This document shows positions 17,130 through 26,046 of a stretch of DNA of 64,000 nt, piece after piece. The first letter of the stretch is position 1, and each line of letters begins with the position of its first letter. The stretch is taken from the NCBI RefSeq assembly GCF_011297335.1, contig NZ_JAAOTJ010000004.1:248001-312000 (forward strand). Direction: 5' to 3'. Below the pieces are notes generated by a model. It saw only the letters and a program-made list of their open reading frames with translations, did no database searches and had not been told where the DNA came from. This stretch comes from Catellatospora methionotrophica (GTDB lineage Bacteria; Actinomycetota; Actinomycetes; Mycobacteriales; Micromonosporaceae). The position numbers and the translations under genes were made by a program.

Positions 17130-17144
17130 CGAACATACGTACGA
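17129..17144. promoter_or_regulatory. LexA/SOS-box-like operator
   Basis: TCGAACATACGTACGA differs at one defined position from the actinobacterial SOS consensus TCGAAC-N4-GTTCGA. It lies 108 bases before the FAD oxidoreductase start and 73 bases before the divergent ptrB start, and it overlaps a forward promoter. A 21-codon frame starting at 17145 directly after the box is too short to call. Confidence 0.5.
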
Positions 17145-17251
17145 ATGAGCTTTGTGCGCTGCGTGAAGATTTCCGTCTCACGTGTCGCCAGCCCGCCTCC
17201 GGCGGGGTGAACTGTCAGGAGCGAGCCCTTCAATTTCGGTTGGAGCAGGGG

Positions 17252-18448
17252 ATGACGGCACCGGTGCGTGAGGAATCCGAGCTGGACGAGTTACGGCTGG
17301 GCTGCCCCGTGCGCTCGGCGGGCGCGCTGGACGCCGTCGACGGAGCGCTGGTGCGCTGGGTCGCCGCCCCGCGAGACCTCACCGAGGCCGCCGCGCTGAT
17401 GAGCCGCGCCCACGAGCTGGGGCTGACGGTGCTGCCCCGGGGCAACGGGTCCAAAGCCTGCTGGCTCGACCCGCCGCCGGTCGTCGACCTGCTGGTGGAC
17501 GTGTCCGACCTCGCCGACCTGCGCTACGACGCCACTACCGAGCAGCTCACGGTCGGCGCGGGGGTGGGCGTGGCGGCCGCGCAGGACGTGCTCGCCCGGT
17601 CGGGCCGCCGACTGGCGCTCGACCCGCCGTCGGCTCGCGCGACGTTCGGCGGGGTGCTGGCGGCGGCCGAGTTCGGGCCGCTCACCCACCTCTACGGGCC
17701 GCCCGCGGTGCAGGTCGTCGACGCGACCGTGGTGCTGCCCGACGGCACCGTGACCACCGTGGCCGACCGCGCCAAGCTGCTCGGGTCCAGCGTCTTCGAC
17801 CTGCGCTGGACGCACCCCGGCGGGTCGCACCCGGCGAGCCTGATCGTCGCGGTGACGCTGCAGACCTTCCCGCTCGCCCCGGCCGCGGCCTGGGTGGTCT
17901 GTCCTGTTCTGCAACCGCTGCAGGTCGCGACGCTGCGCGACGACGTGCTGGCCGCCAACCTCGCCCCGGCCGCGATCGAGCTGGACATGCCCGGCATCCG
18001 CCGCACCCCGCAGGCGGGCGGGCGGCGCGACGCCACCGGCGTGATGGCGGTGCTGCTGGAGGGCTCGGCCGTGGGCCTGGCCGACCGGGGCCGGATGCTG
18101 GTGCGCCGCCTCGGCGGGCACGCCTACCTGACCGCGCAGGCCCCGCTGTGGTGGGGCAAGTACCCGTTCCGCCCCGACGAGGTCGCGGTGCGGCTGTACG
18201 CGCCCGAGGGCGACCTGCACTCGGTCTGCTACACGCTGGTCGACGCGATCGGGTCGCCGGTGCCGGTGCGCGGCAGCATCGGCGTCGGGCAGGCCTGGGC
18301 CGCGGTGCCCGGCGAGCTGCCCGCGGGGCGGCTGGTGTCGGTGCTGGAGACGTTGCGGGAGGTGCTGCTGGCGCGCAGCGGCTCCGCTGTGGTGCAGGCC
18401 GCCCCACCGCACCTGCGTGAGCTGCTGGCGCCATACCGCGTGCCATAA
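17252..18448 (+). CDS. FAD-binding (PCMH-type) oxidoreductase, GlcE-like
   Basis: A 398-residue protein with the p-cresol methylhydroxylase/vanillyl-alcohol-oxidase FAD fold. It shows [14 protein letters not shown] as the pyrophosphate-binding loop, LTVGAGVGV, and [15 protein letters not shown]. The length and weak C-terminal half resemble GlcE, the non-catalytic FAD subunit of glycolate oxidase, more than a full D-lactate dehydrogenase. GGAG lies six bases before the ATG. The expected Fe-S partner (GlcF) is not next to it. It begins the forward run leading to hemL, whose promoter overlaps its stop codon. An SOS-like box sits upstream. The substrate is unknown. Confidence 0.78.
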   Translation: MTAPVREESELDELRLGCPVRSAGALDAVDGALVRWVAAPRDLTEAAALMSRAHELGLTVLPRGNGSKACWLDPPPVVDLLVDVSDLADLRYDATTEQLTVGAGVGVAAAQDVLARSGRRLALDPPSARATFGGVLAAAEFGPLTHLYGPPAVQVVDATVVLPDGTVTTVADRAKLLGSSVFDLRWTHPGGSHPASLIVAVTLQTFPLAPAAAWVVCPVLQPLQVATLRDDVLAANLAPAAIELDMPGIRRTPQAGGRRDATGVMAVLLEGSAVGLADRGRMLVRRLGGHAYLTAQAPLWWGKYPFRPDEVAVRLYAPEGDLHSVCYTLVDAIGSPVPVRGSIGVGQAWAAVPGELPAGRLVSVLETLREVLLARSGSAVVQAAPPHLRELLAPYRVP

Positions 18449-18449
18449 T
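18444..18449 (+). promoter_or_regulatory. -10 element of hemL overlapping the upstream stop codon
   Basis: CATAAT (five of six matches to TATAAT) lies nine bases before the hemL GTG and contains the TAA stop of the preceding gene. There is no ribosome site for hemL, so a start at or two bases before the GTG is likely. Confidence 0.5.
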
Positions 18450-18458
18450 TCGTACGCT

Positions 18459-19781
18459 GTGATCGACTTCAACGAGCCGGTGGGTTATCCGGCAGACGCA
18501 CCCGCCTCCCAGGAGCTTTTCGACCGGGCGGCGGCGATCGTGCCAGGCGGTGTGAACTCGCCCGTACGGGCGTTCCGCGCCGTCGGGGGCACTCCGCGCT
18601 TCATGGTTCGCGGCGAGGGCCCCTGGCTCTTCGACGCGGACGGCCGCCGCTACGTGGACCTCGTCTGCTCGTGGGGCCCGCTGCTGCTCGGCCACGCCCA
18701 CCCCGAGGTCGTCGCCGCCATCCAGGCCGCCGCCGCCCGGGGCACCAGTTTCGGCACGCCCACCCCGGGCGAGGTCGAGCTGGCCGAGGAGCTGGTCTCG
18801 CGTACCTCCGCCCAGCAGATCAGGCTGGTCAACTCGGGCACCGAGGCGACCATGTCGGCGATCCGGCTGGCTCGTGGGTTCACCGGCCGCACCAAGATCG
18901 TCAAGTTCGCGGGCTGCTACCACGGCCACGTCGACGCGCTGCTGGCCGCGGCCGGTTCCGGCGTCGCGACGCTGGGGCTGCCCGACTCGCCCGGCGTGAC
19001 CGGCGCGGGCGCGTCCGAGACGATCGTGCTCAAGTACAACGACCTCGACGCGGTGGCGCAGGCCTTCGAGACGCACGGCGCGGACATCGCCGCCGTCATC
19101 ACCGAGGCCGCCGCGGGCAACATGGGCGTGGTCGCGCCACTGCCCGGCTACAACGCGGGGCTGGCCGAGATCGCACACCGGCACGGGGCGCTGCTCATCA
19201 TGGACGAGGTGATGACCGGGTTCCGGGTGTCGCGCTCCGGCTGGCAGGGCCTGGAGCCGGTCGACGCCGACCTGTGGACGTTCGGCAAGGTCATGGGCGG
19301 CGGGCTGCCCGCCGCGGCGTTCGGCGGCCGCGCCGACGTGATGTCGAAGCTGGCCCCGGCCGGGCCGGTCTACCAGGCGGGCACGCTGTCGGGCAACCCG
19401 CTGGCCTGCGCCGCCGGGCTGGCCACGCTGCGGCTGGCCGACGACGCGCTGTACGCCAGACTCGACGCCACCGCCGCGACCATCGGCCAGCTCGCCTCGA
19501 AGGCGCTGGCCGGGGCGGGCGTGCCGCACCGGCTGGCCACCGCGGGCAGCATGTTCTCGATCTTCTTCACCGACGCCGAGGTGCGCGACTACGACGACGC
19601 CCGGCGGCAGAACGCCGCCGCGTTCAAGGCGTTCTTCCACAGCATGCTGTCGCAGGGCGTCTACCTGCCGCCCAGCGCGTTCGAGTCGTGGTTCGTCTCG
19701 GGCGCCATCGACGACGACGCCCTAGACCACATCGCCGCCGCCCTGCCGGGCGCGGCCAGGGCGGCGGCAGCAGCGTCATGA
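18459..19781 (+). CDS. hemL: Glutamate-1-semialdehyde 2,1-aminomutase
   Basis: A 440-residue PLP enzyme that turns glutamate-1-semialdehyde into 5-aminolevulinate, the entry to haem, sirohaem and corrin. It has [12 protein letters not shown] near the start, [15 protein letters not shown], the cofactor Asp in [12 protein letters not shown], and the Schiff-base Lys277 in [10 protein letters not shown]. Length is normal. The GTG at 18459 is preferred over an upstream start inside the previous gene because MIDFNEPV fits and a -10 lies directly upstream. It heads a run of respiratory genes (phosphatase, tlpA-like, ccdA, resB, ccsB), so haem supply and cytochrome c assembly are linked here. Confidence 0.96.
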   Translation: MIDFNEPVGYPADAPASQELFDRAAAIVPGGVNSPVRAFRAVGGTPRFMVRGEGPWLFDADGRRYVDLVCSWGPLLLGHAHPEVVAAIQAAAARGTSFGTPTPGEVELAEELVSRTSAQQIRLVNSGTEATMSAIRLARGFTGRTKIVKFAGCYHGHVDALLAAAGSGVATLGLPDSPGVTGAGASETIVLKYNDLDAVAQAFETHGADIAAVITEAAAGNMGVVAPLPGYNAGLAEIAHRHGALLIMDEVMTGFRVSRSGWQGLEPVDADLWTFGKVMGGGLPAAAFGGRADVMSKLAPAGPVYQAGTLSGNPLACAAGLATLRLADDALYARLDATAATIGQLASKALAGAGVPHRLATAGSMFSIFFTDAEVRDYDDARRQNAAAFKAFFHSMLSQGVYLPPSAFESWFVSGAIDDDALDHIAAALPGAARAAAAAS

Positions 19782-19846
19782 TCGAGCGTCGCGAGAGCAC
19801 CATGTCGCCGTCGGTGCCGCATCGTCGATCGCCCGGAGCGTGATCG

Positions 19847-20479
19847 GTGATGCGGACGATCGTTCACCTGCTGCGGCACGGTGAGGTGCAGAACCCCGCC
19901 AAGATCCTGTACGGGCGGCTGCCGGGCTTCCAGCTCAGCGGCCTCGGCCAGCAGATGGCGAAGGCGGCCGCCACGGCGCTGGCCGACCGGGACGTCACCT
20001 ACCTGGTGTCCAGCCCGCTGGAACGGGCCCAGCAGACCGCCCAGCCGTTCGCCGAGCAACTCGGCCTCGACGTGCACCTCGACCCGAACCTGGTCGAGAG
20101 CGGCAACTACTTCGAGGGCATGCGGGTCGGCGCTGGAGACGGCGCGCTGCGTGATCCGCGCCACTGGTGGGTGCTGCGCAACCCGCTGACCCCGAGCTGG
20201 GGCGAGCCGTACCGGCTGATCGCGGCCCGGATGATCCTGGCCATGGACGCCGCCCGCGAGCACGCCCGCGGGCACGAGGCGGTCTGCGTGTCGCACCAGC
20301 TTCCGATCTGGACCCTGCGCATGGCCATGGAGGGCAAGCGGCTCTGGCACGACCCGCGCCGCCGCCAGTGCGGGCTGGCCAGCCTGACCTCGTTCGTCTT
20401 CGAAGGTGATCAGTTGGCGCAGATCACATACTCCGAGCCGGCAGCCCACCTGGGGACCGGAGCCGGGCGCGGGGCATGA
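19847..20479 (+). CDS. Histidine-phosphatase (phosphoglycerate mutase-like) family protein
   Basis: A 210-residue soluble protein with the family's phospho-His motif LLRHGEV at the N-terminus, SSPLERAQQTA, and the second catalytic His in VCVSHQLPIW. Actinomycete genomes often carry such a gene between hemL and the cytochrome c genes. Its substrate is not known. GTG at 19847 has GGAG eight bases upstream; the ATG three bases on is possible. The end overlaps the tlpA-like start, so it is in the ccs operon. Confidence 0.85.
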   Translation: MMRTIVHLLRHGEVQNPAKILYGRLPGFQLSGLGQQMAKAAATALADRDVTYLVSSPLERAQQTAQPFAEQLGLDVHLDPNLVESGNYFEGMRVGAGDGALRDPRHWWVLRNPLTPSWGEPYRLIAARMILAMDAAREHARGHEAVCVSHQLPIWTLRMAMEGKRLWHDPRRRQCGLASLTSFVFEGDQLAQITYSEPAAHLGTGAGRGA

Positions 20480-21054
20480 TGGGGCGCGTGACATCACGCC
20501 CCCGCACCCGCCGTGCCGTGCTGGCGACCGCCGTGGCCGGGCTGGCCACGGTCGCGCTCGCCGCCTGCGGTGACGACGAGCGGCCGCCCGCCGTCGGCGA
20601 CGTGCTGCGCTTCCCGCCGGCCGAGCGCAAGGCGGCCCCCGCGGTCACCGGCGAGCTGCTCGACGGCGGCGCGTACGACATGGCCGACAAGCGCGGCAGC
20701 GTGGTCGTCGTGAACTTCTGGGCGAGCTGGTGCGCGCCCTGCCGCCTGGAGGCCGCCGACCTGGAGCAGATCGCCAAGGACACCGCCGCCTCGGGCGTGG
20801 TCTTCCTCGGCATCAACAACCGGGACGACCGGGACAAGGCCAAGGCGTTCGTGGCCGCCCGCAACTCCTACCCGAGCATCTTCGATCCGGGCGGCCGGCT
20901 GTCGCTGCGCTTCGTCGACGTGCCCCCGGTGTCCACCCCCTCGACGCTGATCATCGACCGGCAGGGCCGGGTCGCGGCCGTGCTGCGCAAGGCGACCAAC
21001 GCCGCCGAGCTGGGCCCTATCGTGCGCGAACTCGCCGCCGAGCAGGCCGGCTGA
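20476..21054 (+). CDS. TlpA/ResA-like thiol-disulfide oxidoreductase lipoprotein
   Basis: A 192-residue exported thioredoxin-fold protein. An Arg-rich start and hydrophobic segment end in the lipobox LAAC (Cys near residue 31), so it is probably lipid-anchored outside the membrane. The active site WCAPC lies in NFWASWCAPCR, and the cis-Pro region is PSTLIID. By family it keeps apocytochrome c haem-site cysteines reduced, receiving electrons from CcdA, which is encoded next. The start overlaps the phosphatase stop; ATG at 20476 or 20479 or GTG at 20488 are all possible. Confidence 0.9.
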   Translation: MMGRVTSRPRTRRAVLATAVAGLATVALAACGDDERPPAVGDVLRFPPAERKAAPAVTGELLDGGAYDMADKRGSVVVVNFWASWCAPCRLEAADLEQIAKDTAASGVVFLGINNRDDRDKAKAFVAARNSYPSIFDPGGRLSLRFVDVPPVSTPSTLIIDRQGRVAAVLRKATNAAELGPIVRELAAEQAG

Positions 21055-21077
21055 TGAACCGTGGCTGAGGAACGCTG

Positions 21078-21857
21078 ATGGGTGAGGACTTCGCGGCCGT
21101 CGTCAACGGCGGCCCGCTGCTGCTGGCGGTCGCCGTCGCGGCGCTCGCCGGGCTGGCCAGCTTCCTGTCGCCGTGCGTGCTGCCGCTGGTGCCGGGCTAC
21201 CTGTCGTACGTGACCGGCCTGGTCGGGGCCGACCTCGACGCCACGCTCGGCGACGACCGCACCGGGCTGGGCAAGGCCCGGCGCGGCCGGGTGCTGGCCG
21301 GGGTGCTGCTGTTCATCGCCGGGTTCGCCGTCGTCTTCCTCACCACCACGATCGTCGCCGCGCAGATCGGCCGCGTGCTGCTCACCTACGAGCGGGCGCT
21401 GCAGGTCGGCATCGGCGCGCTGATCGTGCTGTTCGGCCTGGCGTTCGTCGGGGTCATCCCCGGCCTGGAGAACGAGAAGCGCATCCAGCGGCTGCCGCAG
21501 GCCGGGCTGTGGGGGGCCCCGGTGTTCGGCGCGGTGTTCGCGCTGAGCTGGGTGCCGTGCCTGTCGCCGACGCTCGGGGCGGTCGGGCTGCTCGCCAGCG
21601 CGTACGGGGACACCGGCCGGGCCGTGGTGCTGGGCCTGGCCTACTGCCTCGGCATCGGCATCCCGTTCATCGTGCTCGGGCTCGGCATGCGCAAACTGAC
21701 CGGGGTGGTCGGCTTCATCCGGCGCAACTCGCGCTGGGTCACCCGGTTCGGCGGCGCGCTGCTGATCCTCGTCGGCCTCGCCCTCATGACCGGGGCCTGG
21801 GGCGACTTCATCATCTGGCTGCGGGTCACCTTCGGAGCCGGGGAGATCTCCATATGA
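21078..21857 (+). CDS. ccdA: Cytochrome c biogenesis protein CcdA
   Basis: A 259-residue polytopic protein of the DsbD-beta/CcdA family, with six hydrophobic segments and the paired redox cysteines in SFLSPCVLPLVPGYLSY and SWVPCLSPTLG. It carries reducing equivalents from cytoplasmic thioredoxin across the membrane to the TlpA/ResA-like lipoprotein encoded just upstream (24-base gap). It lies in the hemL-ccs run and is followed by resB. Confidence 0.95.
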   Translation: MGEDFAAVVNGGPLLLAVAVAALAGLASFLSPCVLPLVPGYLSYVTGLVGADLDATLGDDRTGLGKARRGRVLAGVLLFIAGFAVVFLTTTIVAAQIGRVLLTYERALQVGIGALIVLFGLAFVGVIPGLENEKRIQRLPQAGLWGAPVFGAVFALSWVPCLSPTLGAVGLLASAYGDTGRAVVLGLAYCLGIGIPFIVLGLGMRKLTGVVGFIRRNSRWVTRFGGALLILVGLALMTGAWGDFIIWLRVTFGAGEISI

Positions 21858-21888
21858 GGCAGCGCATGTCATGCCGCAGGAGCGGCGC

Positions 21889-23442
21889 ATGAGCGTCACC
21901 GAAGCAGCCGTCGAGCTGCCGCCCGCGGGCGAGCCGCCGCGTCGGCGTACCCCCTGGGTGGTCGCGGCCGGATGGGCCGCGGCGCGCAACGGGTGGCGGC
22001 AGCTCACCAGCATGCGCACCGCGCTGATGCTGCTGTTCCTGCTGGCCGTCGCGGCGATTCCGGGCTCGGTCCTGCCGCAGCGCTCGGTCAAGGTCGAGGA
22101 CGTGCAGCGCTTCTACGCCGCCAACCCGAACCTCGCGCCGGTGCTCGACCGGCTGTGGGGCTTCGAGGTGTACGCCTCGCCGTGGTTCGCCGCGATCTAC
22201 CTGCTCCTGTTCACGTCGCTGGTCGGCTGCATCACGCCGCGCCTGCGTGACCACGCCCGGGCACTGCGCACCGCGCCGCCGGACGCGCCCAAGGTCCTCG
22301 AACGGCTGCCGAAGTCGGCGCTGTTGGCCACGCCCGTGGACGAGGCGGCGGCGAAGGCCGTGCTGCGCGGCTGGCGCACCGTGCGCCGCGAGCACGCCGA
22401 CGGCACGATCACCCTGGCCGCCGAGAAGGGCTACCTGAAGGAGGCCGGCAACCTGCTGTTCCACAGCTCGCTGCTGGTCATCCTGGTCGGTGTCGGGCTC
22501 GGCTCGCTGTGGGGCTGGCATGCCGGGCGGCTCATCGTCGCCGGGCCGGAGCAGGTCTTCTGCAACACGGTGCAGCAGTACGACGACTTCGGGCTCGGGC
22601 CGCGCGTCACCGCGGGGGACCTGCCCGACTTCTGCCTGGAACTGACCGACTTCCGCGCCGAGTACCGCGCGGACGGCATGCCGATCTCGTTCGCCGCCGA
22701 CGTCACCGCCAGCGACTCCGCGCACGGCGACCTGGGCCGCCACACGTTCGCCGTGAACCACCCGCTGCGCCTGGACGGCGCGAACGTGTACCTGCTCGGC
22801 CACGGGTACGCCCCCGTGCTGCGCTACACCGACGCCGCCGGGGTGACCCAGGAGACGGTCGCGCCGTTCCCGTTCACCGACCCGACGCTGACCAGCGAGG
22901 GTGTGGCCGCGTTCCCCGACGCCAACGGCAGCGACAAGACGAAGCAGATGGCGTTCTCCGGGACGTACCTGCCGACCAAGGACGGGCCGCCCTACCTGCG
23001 CTCGGACCATCCCGAGGAGCGCAACCCGGCGCTCATGCTCGTCGCCTACCGCGGCGACCTGGGGCTGGACGCGGGCATCCCGAGTTCGGTCTACGACCTC
23101 GACCAGCGCCAGCTCGACGCCGGACGGCTGAAGAAGTACGGCGAGGCCAAGCTGATGCGCATCGGCGAGACCTGGACCCTGGAAGACGGCAGCAAGCTCC
23201 AGTTCACCGGCACCCGGCAGTGGATCACCGTGTCGATCCGGCACGACCCCGGCGAGCCGATCGTGCTCACCGGCGCGATCCTGCTGCTGGTCGGCCTGCC
23301 GCTGTCGCTGTACGGCAAGCGCCGCCGCGTCTGGCTGCGGCTGCGCCCCGACGGCACCGCCGAGGCGGGCGGCCTGCCCCGCACCGAGTACCCCGGTTTC
23401 GAAGACGAGTTCCGTTCCCTGGTCGAGAGGTGGCAACGGTAG
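21889..23442 (+). CDS. resB: Cytochrome c biogenesis protein ResB (Ccs1)
   Basis: A 517-residue membrane protein of the Ccs1/ResB family: about three N-terminal spans (SMRTALMLLFLLAVAAIPGSVLPQ, SPWFAAIYLLLFTSLVGC, LLFHSSLLVILVGVGLG), a large extracytoplasmic domain and a final span near residue 460. With CcsB/ResC it forms the System II synthase that passes haem to apocytochrome c. The ATG at 21889 is chosen over one six codons upstream because AGGAG lies six bases before it. Its TAG stop overlaps the ccsB GTG. Confidence 0.94.
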   Translation: MSVTEAAVELPPAGEPPRRRTPWVVAAGWAAARNGWRQLTSMRTALMLLFLLAVAAIPGSVLPQRSVKVEDVQRFYAANPNLAPVLDRLWGFEVYASPWFAAIYLLLFTSLVGCITPRLRDHARALRTAPPDAPKVLERLPKSALLATPVDEAAAKAVLRGWRTVRREHADGTITLAAEKGYLKEAGNLLFHSSLLVILVGVGLGSLWGWHAGRLIVAGPEQVFCNTVQQYDDFGLGPRVTAGDLPDFCLELTDFRAEYRADGMPISFAADVTASDSAHGDLGRHTFAVNHPLRLDGANVYLLGHGYAPVLRYTDAAGVTQETVAPFPFTDPTLTSEGVAAFPDANGSDKTKQMAFSGTYLPTKDGPPYLRSDHPEERNPALMLVAYRGDLGLDAGIPSSVYDLDQRQLDAGRLKKYGEAKLMRIGETWTLEDGSKLQFTGTRQWITVSIRHDPGEPIVLTGAILLLVGLPLSLYGKRRRVWLRLRPDGTAEAGGLPRTEYPGFEDEFRSLVERWQR

Positions 23443-24443
23443 TGGCAGAACTGTCCGACGGCCTTCTGGTCGTCACCCTGCTTTCGTACCTGGCCGCGAT
23501 GCTGCTGCACGCGGGCGAGTACGCGTTCGGCGACCGCGGCCGGATCGCGAACGCGGCCACCGCGGCGGCCGTCCCCGCGAAGGAGCTGGTCGGCGCGGGT
23601 GCGCCGGTCGTCACCCCGGCCCCGCACGGCTACGCGGCCCCGACGGTCACCGCACCGGACGACGCCGCACCCGGCGCCTCCCGGTCGCGGGCCGCGTGGC
23701 TCGGGCCCGCCGCCGTCGGCGCGACGATCCTCGGCGTGGCCGCGCACGTGATCACCGTGGTGAGCCGGGGCATCGCCGCCGAGCGGCTGCCGTTCGGCAA
23801 CATGTACGAGTTCGTGCTGTCGATCACCGCGCTGGGCGGGGTCATCTGGCTGGGCACCCTGTACTTCCAGCGGCAGGTGCGCCACCTGGGCCTGTTCGTG
23901 ATGCTGTTCGAGGTGCTGCTCGTCGGCGTGGCCGGGATGATCCTCTACACGCCGGTCGGGCCGCTGGTCCCGGCGCTGGACTCGTACTGGTTCGGCATCC
24001 ACATCGGTGCGGTGATCACCTCGTCGAGCCTGTTCATGGTCGCGGGCGCGGCCTCGATCATGTACCTGGTCCGGACCGGCTGGGACGACGGCAAGCGCGG
24101 CTTCCTGTACGCGTTCGGCGGGCGCCTGGCCAATGCCGAGGCCGTCGAGCGGCTGTCGTTCCGGCTGCACGCGTTCGCGTTCCCGATCTGGACCTTCGGG
24201 GTGACCGCGGGCGCGATCTGGGCCGAGGTCGCGTGGGGGCGCTACTGGGGCTGGGACCCGAAGGAGGTCTGGGCGTTCATCTCCTGGGTCGTCTACGCGG
24301 GTTACCTGCACGCGCGGGCCACGCCCAGCATCAAGCGCTCCACGGCGGCCTGGATCGCCGTCATCGGCTTCCTGACGATGATGATGAACCTGTTCGGCGT
24401 GAACATCTTCTTCACCGGCCTGCACTCCTACGGCGGCGTGTAG
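23442..24443 (+). CDS. ccsB: Cytochrome c biogenesis protein CcsB (ResC/CcsA family)
   Basis: A 333-residue polytopic protein with the haem-handling WWD-type motif WGRYWGWDPKEVW and about eight membrane spans. Conserved His residues lie in FGIHIGAVITSSS, SFRLHAF and YLHARATPSIKR. An Ala/Pro-rich loop of about 50 residues follows the first span. It is the haem-channel partner of ResB in System II. The start overlaps the resB stop by one base; an in-frame GTG four codons earlier (23430) is possible. It ends the ccs operon. Confidence 0.94.
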   Translation: MAELSDGLLVVTLLSYLAAMLLHAGEYAFGDRGRIANAATAAAVPAKELVGAGAPVVTPAPHGYAAPTVTAPDDAAPGASRSRAAWLGPAAVGATILGVAAHVITVVSRGIAAERLPFGNMYEFVLSITALGGVIWLGTLYFQRQVRHLGLFVMLFEVLLVGVAGMILYTPVGPLVPALDSYWFGIHIGAVITSSSLFMVAGAASIMYLVRTGWDDGKRGFLYAFGGRLANAEAVERLSFRLHAFAFPIWTFGVTAGAIWAEVAWGRYWGWDPKEVWAFISWVVYAGYLHARATPSIKRSTAAWIAVIGFLTMMMNLFGVNIFFTGLHSYGGV

Positions 24444-24498
24444 CCGCCCCGGCCTCCTCAGCCCTGAGGAAACCGCTTCCGATCCTGACCGGCGGCGG

Positions 24499-25083
24499 TC
24501 ACCAGAGGCGGTCGATGAGGCCGGGGTGGAGGGCGATGCGGGAGTGGGTGAACGTCGTCGCGTGTGATCGGGCGAGGGGCGTGCAGAAGTCGGCCATCGT
24601 CACCTTGTCGAACCGGTCGCTGGGGAACGGGTCGTCGGCCGTGCCGCCGATGAGCACCGCGCCGGGTAGCAGGTGCCAGCCCGCGCTCTCGTAGAAGCCC
24701 TGCAACTCCCGGTCACAGGTGAAGATGCCCAGGTCCGCGCCGCTGAGCCGGATCGCCTCGCGTGCGTGGGCGACCAGAAGGCGGCCGTACCCCCGGCCCC
24801 TGTGAGCCGCCCCGGTGACCACCCGGCTCAGACCTCGGGCGCGGTAGCTTCGGCCACCGTGCTCGACGTCCTTCGACAGCACGTCGAGACTTGAGAGCAC
24901 CGTGCCGCCGTCGTCGACCAGCAGCATCGTCTCGGGATCGAGCGCCGGATCGTGCCAGTCGTCGCTGTCGGGGTCGATGTCTGCGGCGGTGGTGGTCGGT
25001 GGCCAGGCCTGGGCTTGCAGCGCCAGGGCCTGGGCTCGCAGGGCCGCCGGGGTCTGCCGCTCGGGGAAGGTGACGATCCGCAC
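24499..25083 (-). CDS. GNAT-family N-acetyltransferase
   Basis: A 194-residue protein with the acetyl-CoA pyrophosphate-binding motif VVTGAAHRGRGYGRLLVAHARE (R-G-x-G-Y-G core) and the later AGWHLLPGAVLIGG strand-helix region typical of GNAT enzymes that act on small molecules. The acceptor is unknown. The start is GTG with no ribosome site; TAGCCT lies eight bases before it, suggesting a leaderless mRNA. Only 30 bases separate it from the upstream lipoprotein gene on the same strand, so it may also be cotranscribed. Confidence 0.85.
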   Translation of the reverse strand: MRIVTFPERQTPAALRAQALALQAQAWPPTTTAADIDPDSDDWHDPALDPETMLLVDDGGTVLSSLDVLSKDVEHGGRSYRARGLSRVVTGAAHRGRGYGRLLVAHAREAIRLSGADLGIFTCDRELQGFYESAGWHLLPGAVLIGGTADDPFPSDRFDKVTMADFCTPLARSHATTFTHSRIALHPGLIDRLW

Positions 25084-25091
25084 GAGGCCGA

Positions 25092-25097
25092 AGGCTA
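25092..25097 (-). promoter_or_regulatory. Leaderless -10 of the GNAT gene
   Basis: TAGCCT on the minus strand lies eight bases before the GTG at 25083. Confidence 0.4.
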
Positions 25098-25113
25098 GCC
25101 CAGCCTTCGCGGG

Positions 25114-25944
25114 TCAGCAGGTGGTGGTGGTCCAGGAGGTGTACGGGCGCTGCCAGTCGAGGCAGTAGGTGGCGAAGTCGGCGCCGGGCACGGTGGGGAC
25201 GTCGCCGTTCCAGGGGCGCAACGGGCCGGTGGGCGCGGACTTGAGCTGGACGTTGTCGATGGCCAGCCGGGGGATGACGACGGTGCCGGGGTCGGCGGGG
25301 TCGCCGTGGACCTCGACGTACTGCTCGATCTCGGCGAGGCCGGTCAGCGGCAGCGGTTGCTGGGTGAGCAGGTTCCAGCGCTCGCCCCACCACAACCACG
25401 CCTGCCAGACCGGCCGGTCACCGGTGGTCTCCGTCTGCAGGTGCAGCCACAGCCGGTCGCCCGGGTTCACCGCGTACTGGTCGTAGAAGGCCCAGGCGCG
25501 GGTGGCCGTGTCGTAGGTGTAGACGCGCTGGCGGGAGTTGCCGGTCCAGCCGGTCTCGGTCCAGCCGACCTCCAGCCAGGCCTGCTCGCTGCCGTGGCCC
25601 GCCTTGGCCATGAACCGCGCCGCCACGAAGTCGTACGTGTTCTGGCGCACGTCGGCGTCGCCGACCTCGATCCGCCCGAGCACCCCGGACCAGCGGCCAC
25701 GGGTAGTCGCGCCGAGGTGGTGGTAGCCGGGGCTGGGCACGGCGTGCGCGACCGGCTGGACCACGGTGGCGTACGAGCGGCATGCGCCCGGCGAGGTCAG
25801 GCTCGGCGGCCCGGTGGGCGCGGAGGTGGAGGCGGGGCGGCCGGCGGGGCACTCGGGCATGGTGCCGCTGGTCGCGCCGGGGGCGCATCCGGCGGCGAGC
25901 GCCAGCAGCGCCACCGCCAGCAGGCGGGTGAGGCGGGGGTTCAC
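25114..25944 (-). CDS. Putative secreted lipoprotein of unknown function
   Basis: A 276-residue protein. After MNPRLTRL comes a hydrophobic stretch ending in LALAAGC, a lipobox with Cys near residue 20. A Ser/Thr/Pro-rich spacer follows, then a globular region rich in Trp and Tyr (GTTRGRWSGVLGRI, EQAWLEVGWTETGWTG, VWQAWLWWGERWNLL) with a beta-sheet look. The protein ends TSWTTTTC. I do not recognise the family; it has a feel of a lectin-like or jelly-roll domain but no diagnostic motif. The GTG start is the only one that begins directly before the signal. It is divergent from ubiD. Confidence 0.7.
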   Translation of the reverse strand: MNPRLTRLLAVALLALAAGCAPGATSGTMPECPAGRPASTSAPTGPPSLTSPGACRSYATVVQPVAHAVPSPGYHHLGATTRGRWSGVLGRIEVGDADVRQNTYDFVAARFMAKAGHGSEQAWLEVGWTETGWTGNSRQRVYTYDTATRAWAFYDQYAVNPGDRLWLHLQTETTGDRPVWQAWLWWGERWNLLTQQPLPLTGLAEIEQYVEVHGDPADPGTVVIPRLAIDNVQLKSAPTGPLRPWNGDVPTVPGADFATYCLDWQRPYTSWTTTTC

Positions 25945-26046
25945 ATCCCGGTCAACCGGTCCGGCGGGGCGCTGGTGACGATGGCGTACGCCGCAGCGCG
26001 TCGCCCCTCCCCGGGGGAGTGACGGGGCAGATGCGAGGATGCCAGC

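Noticed and set aside
15032-17251. Forward frame extending far upstream of the FAD oxidoreductase
   Set aside because: It is antisense to ptrB and has no domain; the real start is the ATG at 17252 with a ribosome site.
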